From assembly GCA_022496185.1 (NCBI GenBank), contig WTXG01000016.1, forward strand, positions 124,001 through 188,000: DNA of 64,000 nucleotides. Reading direction: 5' to 3'. How positions within the stretch are numbered: the first letter of the stretch is position 1; each line of letters begins with the position of its first letter. This stretch comes from Multifurca ochricompacta. Its lineage: Eukaryota; Basidiomycota; Agaricomycetes; Russulales; Russulaceae. The position numbers were made by a program, and so were the translations under genes. Below the pieces are notes generated by a model, which was not told the origin of the DNA, searched no databases, and saw only the letters and a program-made list of their open reading frames with translations. Shown in pieces: positions 15,107 to 28,088 of this stretch.

Positions 15107-15390
15107 CTACCACCTGCGTTTCAGCTGTAGAAACGATTGAAAGTGAATATTGATAGCAGTGACCATGCAAATGGGCTTTAACATACCGTCTGGCGGAGGC
15201 AAGCACCAAATTTATCAAATTCTGCTTTGCATTTGTCCTTATGAACGTCAGCGTATGTCGCGACGATGCACTTCCCATATGCAGAGGCTTCTTTTGCACA
15301 GGTTGTCGTAGAGGCAATAGCAAGGCGTCGTAGAGGTGTGAGTGATAAAGATGAGGCTGCCGCAGTTGCAACTGCTGCAGTTGGCTGCAT
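15107..15390 (-). CDS. Twin CX9C mitochondrial protein, NDUFAF8-like
   Basis: A 73-residue protein with two CX9C motifs (CAKEASAYGKC and CKAEFDKFGAC), the CHCH signature of small intermembrane-space or matrix proteins; the pattern CAKE..YGKC..C..EF..FGAC and the KRRW end match complex I assembly factor NDUFAF8 (C17orf89). The N-terminal ~25 residues are Ala/Ser/Arg-rich. One intron (15125-15186) leads to an 18-nt terminal exon encoding LKRRW and the stop; without it the product would end two residues after the splice site (VC, stop). ATG at 15390. Divergent from CSF1 (338-bp shared promoter). Confidence 0.8.
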
Positions 15391-15728
15391 TGACTTGAAA
15401 TTAGAGACTTGAAGGTTTCAACGACAAGCAACCAGTTGCTGTTAAAGTCACGGGGTTTAATGTGAAGTGATGTCATGTGTATCGGGGCGGGCCGAGGACC
15501 CGCGTTGGCCAGTGAGCCAGTGGGCCAAGAGCCAAGCCAACTTTCACTCTTCACTACCATCCGTGCAGTTGCAGCGTCAGTGTCACTCACCGTAACAAGC
15601 AAACAGGTTAGGAGGGCTGCCATTGCCTGCAACCTCTTCCCTTCCAGGTTGATACTCCTTCCGCCGGCTTCCTCAGTCGACAACAACCTTCATGCTTACA
15701 TTACCTTGCCACCAACAACTTAAACGTG
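15391..15728. promoter_or_regulatory. Shared divergent promoter NDUFAF8-like / CSF1
   Basis: 338 bases between two divergent starts with no coding signal that I trust. No clear TATA or E-box. Confidence 0.4.
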
Positions 15729-18700
15729 ATGCTTGACACTAATTTTCTTGTCGCCACCGTACTTGTAGTTATTGCACTCCTCTTCTACATTCTGTACTGG
15801 AATAGACTCCTGGCTTTCTTCGTCGGTCTTCTCCTTCGCGTCGTTCTCTGGAACAGAGGTGGCTCGAGTACATGGTTTCAGATTGGCATTTATATATCCC
15901 TCTCCTGCCTCTTCCACCCTTCTTACACTCAGTTTATAGGATCTCTCCACTTTTCGCTTCTGGCTGGCAGGATTTTGCTCAAAGACTTTCACTACCACTC
16001 GAGCAACCAGACAATCAAGGTGGTCAAGGTTCAGCTGCGCTGGCAATACTGGATCCGTTCCCTTACTACCTCCGAGAACATGCAGCCCCATACTGGCGGT
16101 GAAGAACCAAAGTGTATGCAGAGTGATATTTCTCCCTTCCGCGTTGTTTGAAGCGTAGTTGTAGCGGACCACCCGTCCGTACGCCACATTGTCGCTTCCA
16201 CGCGACAGTCGAAGGCTTCGAGTGGTTCATTTACAATCGAACGGCTGCATTCGACAATATCGTCGCCAAAATGGAAGCAAAGACACCTGTTCCTGAACGT
16301 CGTGCACATAGCACCGCTACGGATGGCGCGACCTTTCAGCTGAGGCAGATATTCAGCAAGTCCTCTACAGGAGGTGACAGTGCGTACATTACCTTTGCCA
16401 TCTAGATGAAGCCCCCAGGTCATCGCGCGTCTCACCTCACAGATCAAGTACAGTCTCCTCGTGTACGAGCCCCTTTTAGCACTCCCAGACTTCCCCGCAA
16501 ATTCGCCCAGTGGCTGCGAAGTCAGCTTCCTGATCTCGACTTCAAGGACCTACTTCCCTTCAGCTTTGAATGCGTCAATGGTGGGATTGTCTGCGGTAAC
16601 ATGGCCACGTCCAACATCTTGGTAGCTGAGTTTACTCGTGCGGATGGCATGTTTGGGACAGTGCCAGTACGTGGGTTTGCCAGTTCTGTTTCTATTTACC
16701 GCCTGACATGTGCTATCGTCCTAGTCGAGGTCTCTGCTGGACTTGTACAAGCAATTGTTGAATGTCAAGTTTCAGAACGCATCCATCAGCTTGAAGGAGA
16801 ACGACCAGTACCAAGCTCCCATGGTCAGCACCGGGTCCCATATTCATGATCACCTCCGCAAGGCTCAGCAAGTATTCAGCCTCCCTTTTATCCGTCCCTG
16901 TTTGATATAGGTTTCCAGTTCGCTAGGTTTCCACTACTTTCACTATCTAACGTACTCTGTCTTTTCCAAAATCTACCGTTCTGCACGGCTTCGCGATGGT
17001 CTTCATGCCGCTGCACAAATCTTCAGAAAGCGGCCCACTACATCGTCGAAAACGTTTCGTCAACGCCTCAAGCGCGCGCAGAGCGTTGACATGGAGACAC
17101 CCGTTGGGCCCGACTCCGCGAAGCGGGAGTACGCCATTGAGAGGAAGTGTTAGAGGCTCCTCTGTTTGAGCTCTCGTACTATGTGGATGCAGTTGGCATT
17201 GTCCCTGTTGAACAGCGCACAGTCGACCGTGAAGGGTTTGACGTCGGTAATGGCGATACGTCGCCCGAATGGGGTCTTGATCTTGTCGTGCACGGTGGTC
17301 TCTTGAGATATGGGCCCTGGGCAGATCGGCAGAGGTGTGTCTCATCATCATAGTTTATTGGGTGTGAATTAATTGGCGGTCGACGCGTAGGGCCGAATTG
17401 CAACGTGTATTCTTTCCTCCTACATACCACGATGTGGAGGAGACGCTTTCTCTCCTGCCTGGTGAAAATCGTATTTGGACTGCCATGCGATCTTCGTTGA
17501 GCTTCGTGGCGGGACGACATTGTACATCCCTTTCCGCGAAGCTTCCAAGGTACTTCATTATCAAAGGTTTTCATGAGCAATCGTTTTGAAAGACGCATTA
17601 GAACTGGCAATGGGATGGTTACGTCAACGTACCACGGCCTCGCACGCGCGAAGCCGCCTCCCTCAGCATCAAGGCTGGCGATGACTCCACCATTAGTTAC
17701 TTGATGCCTATGGTTGCTGATGCTCAAGGTTACCACACACTTCTCGAGGTTCACCTCGATAGTGTGACGATCTCCAGTAGTCTCAACGACATCCAGGTGC
17801 TCACTACAGAGTCCTGCAGAGTGAGTAGACGTGGAATGCCGTGTTACGTGGTGGAGGTTGACGTTCACTTAGATTTCAGGCGAGATGCCATCCCCACTGA
17901 AATGGGATGCTAACCGCCAGTGGACGTACAACGTTTCGCTTCGGCGGCCTACCTTCTACATCCTGCGCGATCACGTTAACATGTTAACTGACCTAGGCAA
18001 AGACTGGAGTTCCGGCCCCCCAAGCAACTACTTTACCTGGATTCCAATGCGTTACACTGTTAATCTCGAATTGCGCAATTACGAAATCAATACTTATGTG
18101 AATGATCACAACATTATCGACAAGCCCCTGCTTTGGGAGGAGAATGGTCCGTCGTCCTTTCTCCAGATCACAACATACTTAGATGGTTGCAGCACTGCTT
18201 ACACTGCGTGGTGCAAGCTTTCGCAACGAGAATGTTATAATGTCAGATAAATTCAGGCCAGCTTGGACATCGTTTCCCTTTTCTATCAATGCTCCAGACG
18301 TCATCCTTAGCCTGACACTTCCAAAGTGGAGCACACATCGCCTACAAACCATGGAGCCTATTACCAAGCTTATGACCGTTGGCCTGCTCCGCCTCGACGG
18401 CTCATATCTCTATTTTTCGGATGTCAGAGAAGAGAATATAGACCAGCTGACCCTGAAATTTACCGTGAGATTTTTCCATATTATTTGAGATTGTTTCTTA
18501 TGATACGGTAATACAGCTCAACGATGTCAGATTTAAGTGTTTGGCATGGTCCATCAGGCACTTTATGATCTTTCAGCAGAATTACTTCGGCACATTCACC
18601 CACTTTTCAACTCTTCGAGAATACTTGCAAAAGCGAGAACAGGGCCAAGTTGGTGATCCTATTGATATGAAACACCGCCCTGGGGCAGTAAGCATGCCTT

Positions 18701-21700
18701 CCTGCTCCTCCCAGCTATCTCTGACCTTTCGAGTAGTCTAATTCGATGCAGGTTGAAGTGAGACTGAGCATCAATCATTCTATCGTCATCCTACCAGTTG
18801 GACTTCCTGGCTACGAGACATACTGTCCACTTCCTGGCCAGTCACCTGAGGATGTTGGCTTGGGGGGGTGCGTAGTCCTTTCGGTACCTGAGATTCAACT
18901 GCAACTTCGTTCTCACAATCTCGGGCTGCAAATGGATCTCAATATTGATACGATATATGGCGATGTTGAATCTGACTATACTGAGGGGTCCATTTTCACA
19001 AGGTCCCAGTGGTATCCAAGCACAGAGGTTTTCTTAATTGAAGGTTCGCATTTACTGCGTGGCCATGTTTTTCTACTCACATAATTTGTAGGTATCGATA
19101 TTCTCGCGGATAGGTTGTTCGGGCCTCAACCGCATGCTCTTGCCTATGTGTGTTTCTGGGAGATCAGCCTAGGTTCCATGAAAGGCTTGCTCTCCGCGTC
19201 TCACAGTAGGACATTGCAGTCCGCCCTTAATGCTTTTATCATAAATTATAAGGATCCGATGAATGCTCCAGCTGCCGAGTTTGCATTGCCTTTAGATCCA
19301 GACGGTTTGGATTTGACTCATCCCTTGCCAATAACGTGGTACTTATCAGCGCGTATTCTAGTTACACTCCTGAAAGTAACTCTTGCGTCTATTGACATGA
19401 CCTGGTCTGCTGGGCAGGTATCAGTTCATTGCCATCTGCCACAAGGCCTCTGTATCGCTTCAAATGACTTGGCAGGCAACAACCATCGAAGGGTTACCAG
19501 TGTTTCCGTACCTCGGGTCATCATACGGTTCTTACACGCTCTCGGGGAGAGGAATGATTGGGTAGAAGCCGGCGAAGTCGTGTTTGATATTGCACTCGAC
19601 AATTACTCCTCTCCACCTGGCTGGCAAGAGGGTGCTTTATCCCAGGCTAAGTTTCTTGCCGAACAGGACGAGCCGACGGGTCGGCTACGAAAGTTAAAAA
19701 TTGGCCTTGAAAAGCGGGGCCGGTGGATGCCCTGTGCGTGGCACTTTACCTTTTTGCCTTTAGAATTGTACATTGATTAGATGTTATAGCGCGTAGTATG
19801 TATACTGCGATCCTCAGACTCCCCAGGCCGTATCTCGATCAGTATTCAGCTTCAAATCGCCAGGTCCCACTACCTGGAGATTGGCCACAGGGCACTGATT
19901 TGACCAAGCCAATACCATTCTCTCACCGCCACATATACTCGGACTCGGATGATGAAGGCCCCTATACGGTTATTGACCATGATGCACGCCTTGTGTATGT
20001 CTTCGCTGTGAGAAACCCTGACGGCTTGGCTGAAAACCCTTTAGCAACTCGCGCCCACCGTCGATGCTGCCTTTGGTGCACGCAGACGACGAGAGTATGT
20101 CGAGCGCAGACGAATCTGACGACGGGGATCTGACGGACGGTAGTAGCTACGGAAGTGAAGTGTCAGAGTGGAACGAAGGTGCGCTGCTGATAACGTCGTC
20201 TTTCTACCAGACTCACCCAGCACATTCAAGGTGACTCTGCAGCATCTGAAAACTCTCTTGCCTTCCTTTACTCTCGGGTGTCTAGGCATTACAGCCTTCC
20301 GACAGCTAAGCCTTCCCTATGGGTCGACACCCCTGTTGTCATTCTTCGAGTGGGTTACCTCGTTTCAAAACCTGAAACATTGATTTCAACCTCTTTCAGG
20401 ATCGTCGAGCCCCTGCTGGTCCTGCTGCACGTCCAGCAATTTGGTCTGAAGGGACCCAAAGTGGTTACTTCAGGCAATGGAAAGCCGACATAACCGACGA
20501 GGGGGTCGATAAATCAACTACTCGCGTGCTGACTCGTTCAGTTGAAGCCTGGGTGACTCCTCTTTTACCATCGGTGATAATTCATCTTCTCGAAGATAAC
20601 TCACGAGCTGTAAGTGGAAATGACAAGTGTTTTACGTCATTGGTTCAAATAATACGACAGGCAATGAGTCCGGAGCAGCGTATCGACTCGCTTGTGACGA
20701 GTCATATCCGAGACCTCTTATCGGAACCAGATGCAGTGAAGATGTTAATCCTCGATGTCCAGATCTCCTCTTTTCGTCTCCAGGTGGTACAATTGGTGCA
20801 TAAACCGCACAATCAACATGACGGTCTCCTGCACGCCCCTGATTCTACTTATCATCCCCTGCAAGACGAAATTGCAGTAGTTGACATCCAACTCTTTGAC
20901 TTAGGCTTGAAAGGTCAAGCACACAAAGAAGAGAAGCAGCCTCGACAATCCTTTGCCCTATCAATGAATCATTTTGGGCTCACCCTCGATCTCCACGACA
21001 TGCATAGATCACCACATCGACCTGGGCTTCGCACAGTCGTGCAGGCCTCTCTGTCAGGAGTTACATCAGGACTGGTTCACAAACGGGCCGATCTTGTCTG
21101 GAGAGCACTGTCTGTGACACTGGAAACTGACGCTACGGATTACATTTCCGAAGTGGCTTCCGCCCATGTATCCCCAATTACCTGGGCTACCAATGAATAC
21201 CATCGTCTGCAAGCACGAGTTTTGGCCGGAGCTCGCGTCCGTGTTCACCAGATCCTTCAATGGTCCAAGGAACTCTCTGTGGTTGACCCACTTTCCACCA
21301 TCCAACCGTCCTACCTGGTACAAACCGGAAGACCACATGAGATCCGCGTGCATCCAGCTTCGAAGATTCTCCTTTACATACGTAGCTGCCTTCGTTTCTT
21401 AGCAGCTGAAGAGCGCGAAGCTGTCCGTAACCTCACTGGGAGGGAGGATACCGTGGTGACAAGGGAAGAAGTCATAGCCCTACTCGAGGGGCAATTGGCT
21501 GGCCTTGCCGTCGATGCTGATACAGCCAGCCTCCAGAACCTTAACTTGATTACTCGAATATTTGGAGCACCTGACTCCCCGAGGATGGTTACTACACACG
21601 AACGGCCCATCCAGACTGTAGGGATTGATCTACAGAGTATCAAGATATCTGTGCTTCATCCCACTCAAGGTGCTCCCTCGGAAATTCAACTCAGAATGAT

Positions 21701-24700
21701 AAATATCACAGTCGCCTTGAAAAGATCTGAACTACTTTTGGGGTCGGCGAAGTTACAGAAGGATTTTGTCTCTGCTCGAGACAAACAACGTTCAGTTGTT
21801 CAACGTGTGGCAGTTTCCATTGTGCTTGATGATGTCAAGTTTCTTATGTTGCCTCATATCCTCAACTTTGCCCAAAGTCTTGTCCGGGTGCGCAAGAGAA
21901 CAGAAAATGCCTCGCCATCTTCGCCATCAATTCCACTCTCACACCCTTCTCAAAGTCCTTGGAAGACATCATTCCTAGTTGATGCAGCACTCTCACTTCA
22001 CACGCTACGGTTCCAGGTTGCAGCCGAAAATTTGATTGTTGCCTTCAATGCATCTCACTTGGGCGTTGTCTCTTCTGTGTATATTCGCCCTCATCTCAAT
22101 TCTCAAGGTCGTCCGGACTTGTCCGCAAATTTATCCCTTTTCTTTGACCTGGCGGCCCTGGAGGCTCATTCGTCCGCAGATAAATGTAACCCCGTTCCGC
22201 AGGACATGTTAGCCGAAATATCAGTAAAGAAAACAAGGCTGAACTGTGCCTTCCGCTATGAAGTGTCCTTGAACCCCACCATTCGTGCGGCGCTAGTGGT
22301 TGGTTGTTTACAGCTTTCCGTCCCTCGGAGCGCTATTCTTCTGAGCAGGTTTATCGACGAGTGGAAGGCAGATTATCTCCCTGGTTTCGAACAGACTATT
22401 CAGGCTCTGGTGTCTGAACTGCGGCAAGCACCTACTGCCCACCAGTCCCCTACAAATGTACAGCAGCGCAAAGTTCCGTCGGCGAACTTTCGACTTTCGA
22501 TAGGATCCTGCGGTGTTTTTCTACACGTCCTTCCCGGCACCTGGTTGTCGTGGGAGGTAATGGACATTCTGGCATACGTCAGAATAGGGGTCGACTTGGT
22601 GAACTCACGTAGATTGAGCGCGTCTTTCGGCCTGAGGTTTTCCTTACAGCGTATCAGTATCGCTTCACTCCCAAAGGGGGAACGGCTGGAAGATGCATTG
22701 AAGGAAAAGGGTAGACTCAAAGTTGATCTCCCATCTACGACAGTCACTGGCACCTACGAGAATCACGGAGTCCATATCTTAGTGTCTGCTGGGTTTTTTT
22801 TCATCACTGTCAAGCCGTCTTATTGGGACACCTTACTGTCGGTGCAGCAGAAGTTCGAAAATGATATCAACGATCTTCTTCATGTTCTAGCCGATGCACG
22901 CGCTAGGCAACCGCCTTCACAAACACCCGCCATGTCACCTCCCTCATCAGCGCGATTGTCTTTGCAGAGTGGCACTCTCAAAGCTAAAGGTTTCCGGATT
23001 GGTTTGGAAGGCCACTCTTCAACCCTCTTCTTCGAATGTCAAGACATTGCCGGTGGCTTAAAAGGCAGAGAAAGCAAGGGGAAAGGCAAATTCTGGCACC
23101 TAAATGTAACAGGACTGGCGCTCTCCCTTGTCCCCAGAGCACGTGCTGTGGTAAAATCTGTTGAATTCGACAGAAATCGTCGTTCAGCATTTGTTGTGAT
23201 CGACTGCAAGGTAGAAGTCGATCGTCGAACTGCACAGAAATTTTTGAAGATTAAGATGTGCAAGATTAACGCGGTTATGCAACCTAGCTCAATAGGAGAA
23301 ATTGGCGATTTTGTTGATCACCTTCAGGTATGTGTCTATTCAGCCTCCCTACGTGCGTATCGAATCCTCCAAACAGGCGGAAGTCCTTGGGCGGAAGGAT
23401 GAGCGTGTTCGTGAGCTCGCCGCATTCAAGGAGAAGACTCAAAGTATCATGGCGGCCTTTGAAGTTCATGACAGGGAGTCCGATCCCAGCGATGTTGTTG
23501 TATGGTTCAAAGACTATGCTATTGTCTTCAGCGTTAGCAATGTTGGGGTTGCATTTCCCCTTGCGTTGGACAACAGGATCGAACTTCCTCTGGAAAACCA
23601 CATCAGCACGCAGCCGTCTCGGCCTTCCTCTTTTCCATTAAAACTGTCGAATTTGAGGACAAGAACACTGGCCACAGTCAATTCATCATGCGAGGGTTTT
23701 CATTCCAGTTCGTGGATCGGTCAGTGGCTCAGCCGTTGGTTCGGCATGATGAGACTAAAGACAATCTTCTCTCCAGGTTCCGGCAGTCCGTGCCTGACGA
23801 TTTCGCCGGGGATGGACACTTCACTCGAAATCGTCTCATATATCCTGATATGACCGCTCAGGTGCGAACTGAACGATCAGCAAAATCGCGTCGAATTCGC
23901 GTTGGTGCGAGTATAAGTGGCTTCATTCTGGATCTTGAGCCCTCCATCGCGGACCACGTTGCCTCCCTTGTTGATGTGTATAAGAGGGGCAAAGAACGGA
24001 TGGATCGCTTTACCGTAAACGCTCCCCATAATGCTCAGGTCCAAGAACTCAAGCCGAACTTACGGAAGGTGGCTTCCGGTCCGGGTGAGGCAACCCCTCC
24101 CACCTCTAGTATCCTTCTGTCCTTGGTATTCCTCAGTGGGCAAGTTCATATGCACAGTGGCCCTTCATCATATTCCCCGAGAGTGGGCTCCCTCTATGAA
24201 TCAAAGGGCAACCCGCCACCTGTATCTGCAATCGAATCCTTCAGCCTTCCTATGCTGTCAGTCTGGGGAGAGTACCGTGCGACCCCAGCACCGCGGCGGC
24301 TTACCACTAACAAGGATGCGGAGTCCTCGTCCCTTATACTCAAGAGTACGATCCACTCCAGCGAGAACACTTTACGACCAAGTTTACTCCCATTTATAAC
24401 TGATCTTGTCAATCATGTCGAACGTCGCATGCGCAAGGCTAACTCAAGTAGCTCATCGTTTTCCACTCGCAGCGCCGTAACCTCTGCTTCCCCCGAGCTC
24501 ACTCCCTCACATGACGATCCGCCTGCTTCGAGCATGCAGATTACCTTCGCCCTGCGCATAGACCAATCGAGACTTCAGCTTACGTGCCAACCGGATGTCA
24601 ATGTCATTGCGGGGGTGGATTGGGATAGTGGGGGATTTCTTTTGAACGTCTCAAGATCTGGTGGACGAATTTCATTCATAGGGAACGTTGGAGGCTTGTC

Positions 24701-26875
24701 AATCGGACTCAAGCACGGGTTCCTTAGCGAAGACTGCGTTCGGCTCGACGCTCGCAATCTTGCCTTCTCTACAACCTTCACCGGGGCTGATAAGGCTTTC
24801 GGGCTGGATGTGAGTTCAATGTCTGTTGTCGTTGACACTGAAGTGTCGGGAGGACTACATTTCTCGCGATTCCAGGATGTATTGTGTTTCAAAGCTGTGT
24901 GGTTGGACCGCATCCCAGTTCTAAGTGCAACCCCCCTTAGTGAGCCCGCGGACAACCCATTAAAGACTACACCAATGCCAGGCTCTGCGCAACCCAAAAA
25001 TGGCCTCACCACTGCAGTTCTAGTCCGTCTCCGACGTGTGGGCCTTAATGTGGACCTTGGACAGTCGATATCATCAGTGAGGATGGACATGCTGGATGTA
25101 ACTCTTCGCAGCAAGATCGAAGAAATGTGCGCGGAATTGTCGGTGTCTATCGGCACACTCACCTTGTCGGCGTCTGGCAATATCTCCGGACGTGCACACA
25201 TCCCAGACTTTTCGTTTCACACCATGCGCCGCAAGGCCCTTGTGTTAGATCCCTCTGACCTGTTAGGGGAACCCAGGATGCTGGATATGTCATTAAGAAG
25301 TGGGAGCCTTGAGATGACACTGGAATCCGATTATCAGAGGATATTGCAACTCTGGTAGGCTACCTACATTTGACTACGTGGGATCACGCCCTTAACCCCT
25401 TCTCAGGTCCGAGCCTCTCAGTATTACAGTCTGGGACGACTGGTCGCAGATGTCCCCCCAAGTGGCCGTTTTGGACCGGTTACTTCGCTTGTCGTTCGCG
25501 GTCTCTGGCACCGAGCTCATTGCTGTGGGGTCTGTGAGCACCATACCCAAGCTTGTATCCTACGGTTCTCGCTTCAAGGCCAATCTTCAGGCACAACGAG
25601 AAGGTGCTGCTCGAGAATCGAGAGCATTCCGCATAGCGCAGTCGCCCAAGCCGGACAACCCTCTCTCTGCTTTCGCCAATGCCATGCTCCAAACCGCACG
25701 CACGCGCCTGCGCGAAAAGGAAGACAGCCTATCATATGTTGTGCAACAGCGGATGCAATTTTCCCTTGGGTCTTTAAAACTAGTCGTCTTTCCAAGAACG
25801 ATGGTTGACAGCGAGATGGCGTCGTTTAGTGCGAGTAACTTGCGCGCAGACCTCGACCTTATCGTTGAATTCAGCGACCTGCCAGTCAAAAGAAAGTTGC
25901 ATCTCGCTTTTGCGGGCATGTCGGCTTCTCGCGTCGGGCCGCTGAATCACGGTGCGATTCCAGAAGACGTCAGAACAGACGTTAGACGATGGCTGGACAC
26001 GTTGCGCAAGGGCATGCCAGTTTCAACGATTTTCGAGCTGCCGGCTATGGACATGGAATGGAGAGTGAGGAAGCGAATGGTGTCCTTGAATATGATTTTG
26101 TCTCACAGTTCGCACGGGGAGACATGACTGCGGTGCGGAGGGAGGATATTTATATCACCTTGAACATGGCATTGTATTCATGGCTCACTCTGCTGCGGAA
26201 GAATCTTGCGCGCGAGATGAATCAAGTCCAGGGCTCACTCGACCGTCGCTCACCTTCTGGGCTTCCAATTCGACTCCTTCCGGTGCTTCGACACCCGGGC
26301 GTAGGCGCACAATAACTGAATCCTCACCCCCCGATATTGCTTCCCTCTCTTTATCAACCCCCCCAATCGACCGGCTTGTGTTACCTCGACCACCACGGGG
26401 ACTCACCCGCTCCGATGCAGCAACGGAGAGACGCCACAAACCAACGTTCTCAATGTCCGCAATGCCAAGCAGAAGCGATACCAGCGATACCCATGCTCTT
26501 GGACCACCCGTAGAACTTCTTTCGCCCTCCCGCGGCACGCCAGCGCCACTCCTAGGCATTCAAGTCACCGGATTGCCTTCTACTAACACGCAAACACTCC
26601 CGAGCCCAGTTGCACCTGCCCCTTCCTCCTCGGGACAATCCCAGGGACTGGCTTACCAACCGCGACATCGACGGATTGAACGGCTACACATGCGACAGCT
26701 AGGTGAGGCGACGCCCGACGTGATGCACCCTTTCTTCACAAAGAGGGCTGGCTTCAGCCTTGAAGACGCGCTGCCGCAATATGTACATGAATATGCGACG
26801 GTGTCAATTGAGGAGATAACGCGAGCACTGTTGAAGTTGTACAGCAGGCAACTGAGTGGCTCGGCTCCACGGTAG
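15729..26875 (+). CDS. CSF1: CSF1/BLTP1 bridge-like lipid transfer protein, multiple frame breaks
   Basis: Giant VPS13-related lipid-transfer protein of ER contact sites (yeast Csf1, human BLTP1/KIAA1109). The N-terminal anchor (LVATVLVVIALLFYILYW) is followed by IGSLHFSLLAGRILLKDFHY, FEWFIYNRTAAFDNI, LPDLDFKDLLP, PEWGLDLVVHGGLLRYGPW, SPLKWDANRQWTYN, SGPPSNYFTWIPM, VGLPGYETYC, RLFGPQPHALAYVCFWEI and the C-terminal RHRRIERLHMRQLGEATPDV. About 19 short introns lie mostly in the 5' half; exon 20661-23327 is very long. Estimated ~3,350 residues (yeast 2,958). At least seven one-base breaks occur, near 17148, 17490, 20035, 20381, 23605, 26057 and 26225-26300, all in the missing-base direction, with conserved sequence on both sides; the splice near 17880 is also unclear. 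The first intron (15886-15939) is apparently GC-AG. Convergent with YIP1. Confidence 0.93.
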
Positions 26876-26967
26876 GATGCAGGAGTAATATATTTGCTAT
26901 CATTGTCTTTAGTTCTGGTCATTATTTCTAGTTAATATTATATCTATTGCACTGGTAGTCCGGTAGA

Positions 26968-27920
26968 CTAAGAGTGCACAGGTACAGTCGGACCTACGTT
27001 AAACACACTAAGCAGCGCAAAACAGCCATAGAGAAGCCCAACGGGGTAGGCGACGAGAAGGCGTTGATCAGACATGCGCAGAACGGCGACAAAGATACCA
27101 GACGCGGCATAAGTACACCAGACAATAGAAAGGGAAGAAAGCATATAACCCAGCATGCCACTAATAAATACGCGTCAGATATAAAAGCCGCCTGAGGGAG
27201 GGATAACATACTCTAAAGTGATTATCACGCTGAGTGCACCAACGCCAACCATAGGCAGGAGACAGTACCCGAGCACAGACAGGACACGGTAGGCGTCGAT
27301 GCCCTGTTCGGACATCAAATTAAGGAGGCAGTAAAGGCTGACGGAGCCTAGTAACGCAAGACCGTAAATATACCCGAACTGGGGCTTTCCGGACTGCGCA
27401 ATATTAGAGAGTGCAAAACATGATGCGTGGCAACTATACGTACGAAGAGGAGAAACGTGGCGAAGCAGAAGCAGAAGATCAGGGGTCCGGCTAGGTCGGC
27501 GTCGTCCATTATACGTTCATCAACACGGCGAAAGGGATTCAGGACAGTCATGGACTTGGCTCCTATGTGAGAGAGGTTGATACCAAGTTCTGGAGGAGAG
27601 AGGTAGTCAATATGCAATCTGAGAGGGGTAACGTGTATGACAGCAGACGCACCTTCAAGTAACGGAGGCTCGCCCTCAAACCCACCAGTTCCAAACGCGG
27701 TCCACCATCTGCCAGCAGGTTGAATGCTGCCCGTATACCCTGGTGCCGCTGACTGCACTATGGAACCTTGTGCACCGACGTTGCCCTCGAGACTGGAGCG
27801 GGAGCCTGGGTAGAAGGAAGACTGATCGTAAAACTGAAGAGGTACATTTGGCTGGTTGCCACGCTCGTAGTATGTATTTTGTGAGGAGGAAGTCGTATAT
27901 GATGCGCTATCTTGCCACAT
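26968..27920 (-). CDS. YIP1: Yip1 family Golgi/ER vesicle protein (YIPF5 type)
   Basis: Multipass protein that binds Ypt/Rab GTPases and functions in ER-Golgi traffic. The cytosolic N-terminus is Tyr/Gln/Ser-rich and ends in EPPLLEELGINLSHI, the YIPF5/Yip1 signature, followed by DDADLAGP and five hydrophobic segments including FGYIYGLALLGSVSLYCLL, VLGYCLLPMVGVGALSVII and LLVAYPVGLLYGCFALLSVF. Introns 27590-27652, 27394-27443, 27161-27211 are in phase; 262 residues from ATG 27920. Convergent with CSF1 (93 bp apart) and divergent from NSA2 (168-bp promoter). No lesions. Confidence 0.95.
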
Positions 27921-28088
27921 TGCGTTTTGGATGGTTGGTTGGTGTTAAGTAAAGAAAAGAGAGTAAATGTAAAGTATATTGAGAGGTCACAGTCACAGCG
28001 GCAGGGGGCATCACATAAGTTGCTTGCAGGTGCACGATTGACTTATTCCTTCCTCTTGTCCAAGCCTGACCCTGAGCCTACCTTTGCC

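Noticed and set aside
16438..16500. A further CSF1 frame break suggested by a hydrophobic reading in another frame
   Set aside because: A normal intron ending CTCACAG joins in phase to the conserved frame, so no lesion is needed; the alternative reading may be chance.
15729..26875. Programmed ribosomal frameshifting as the explanation of the breaks
   Set aside because: No slippery heptamer or downstream structure is apparent, and many sites in many unrelated genes would be required.
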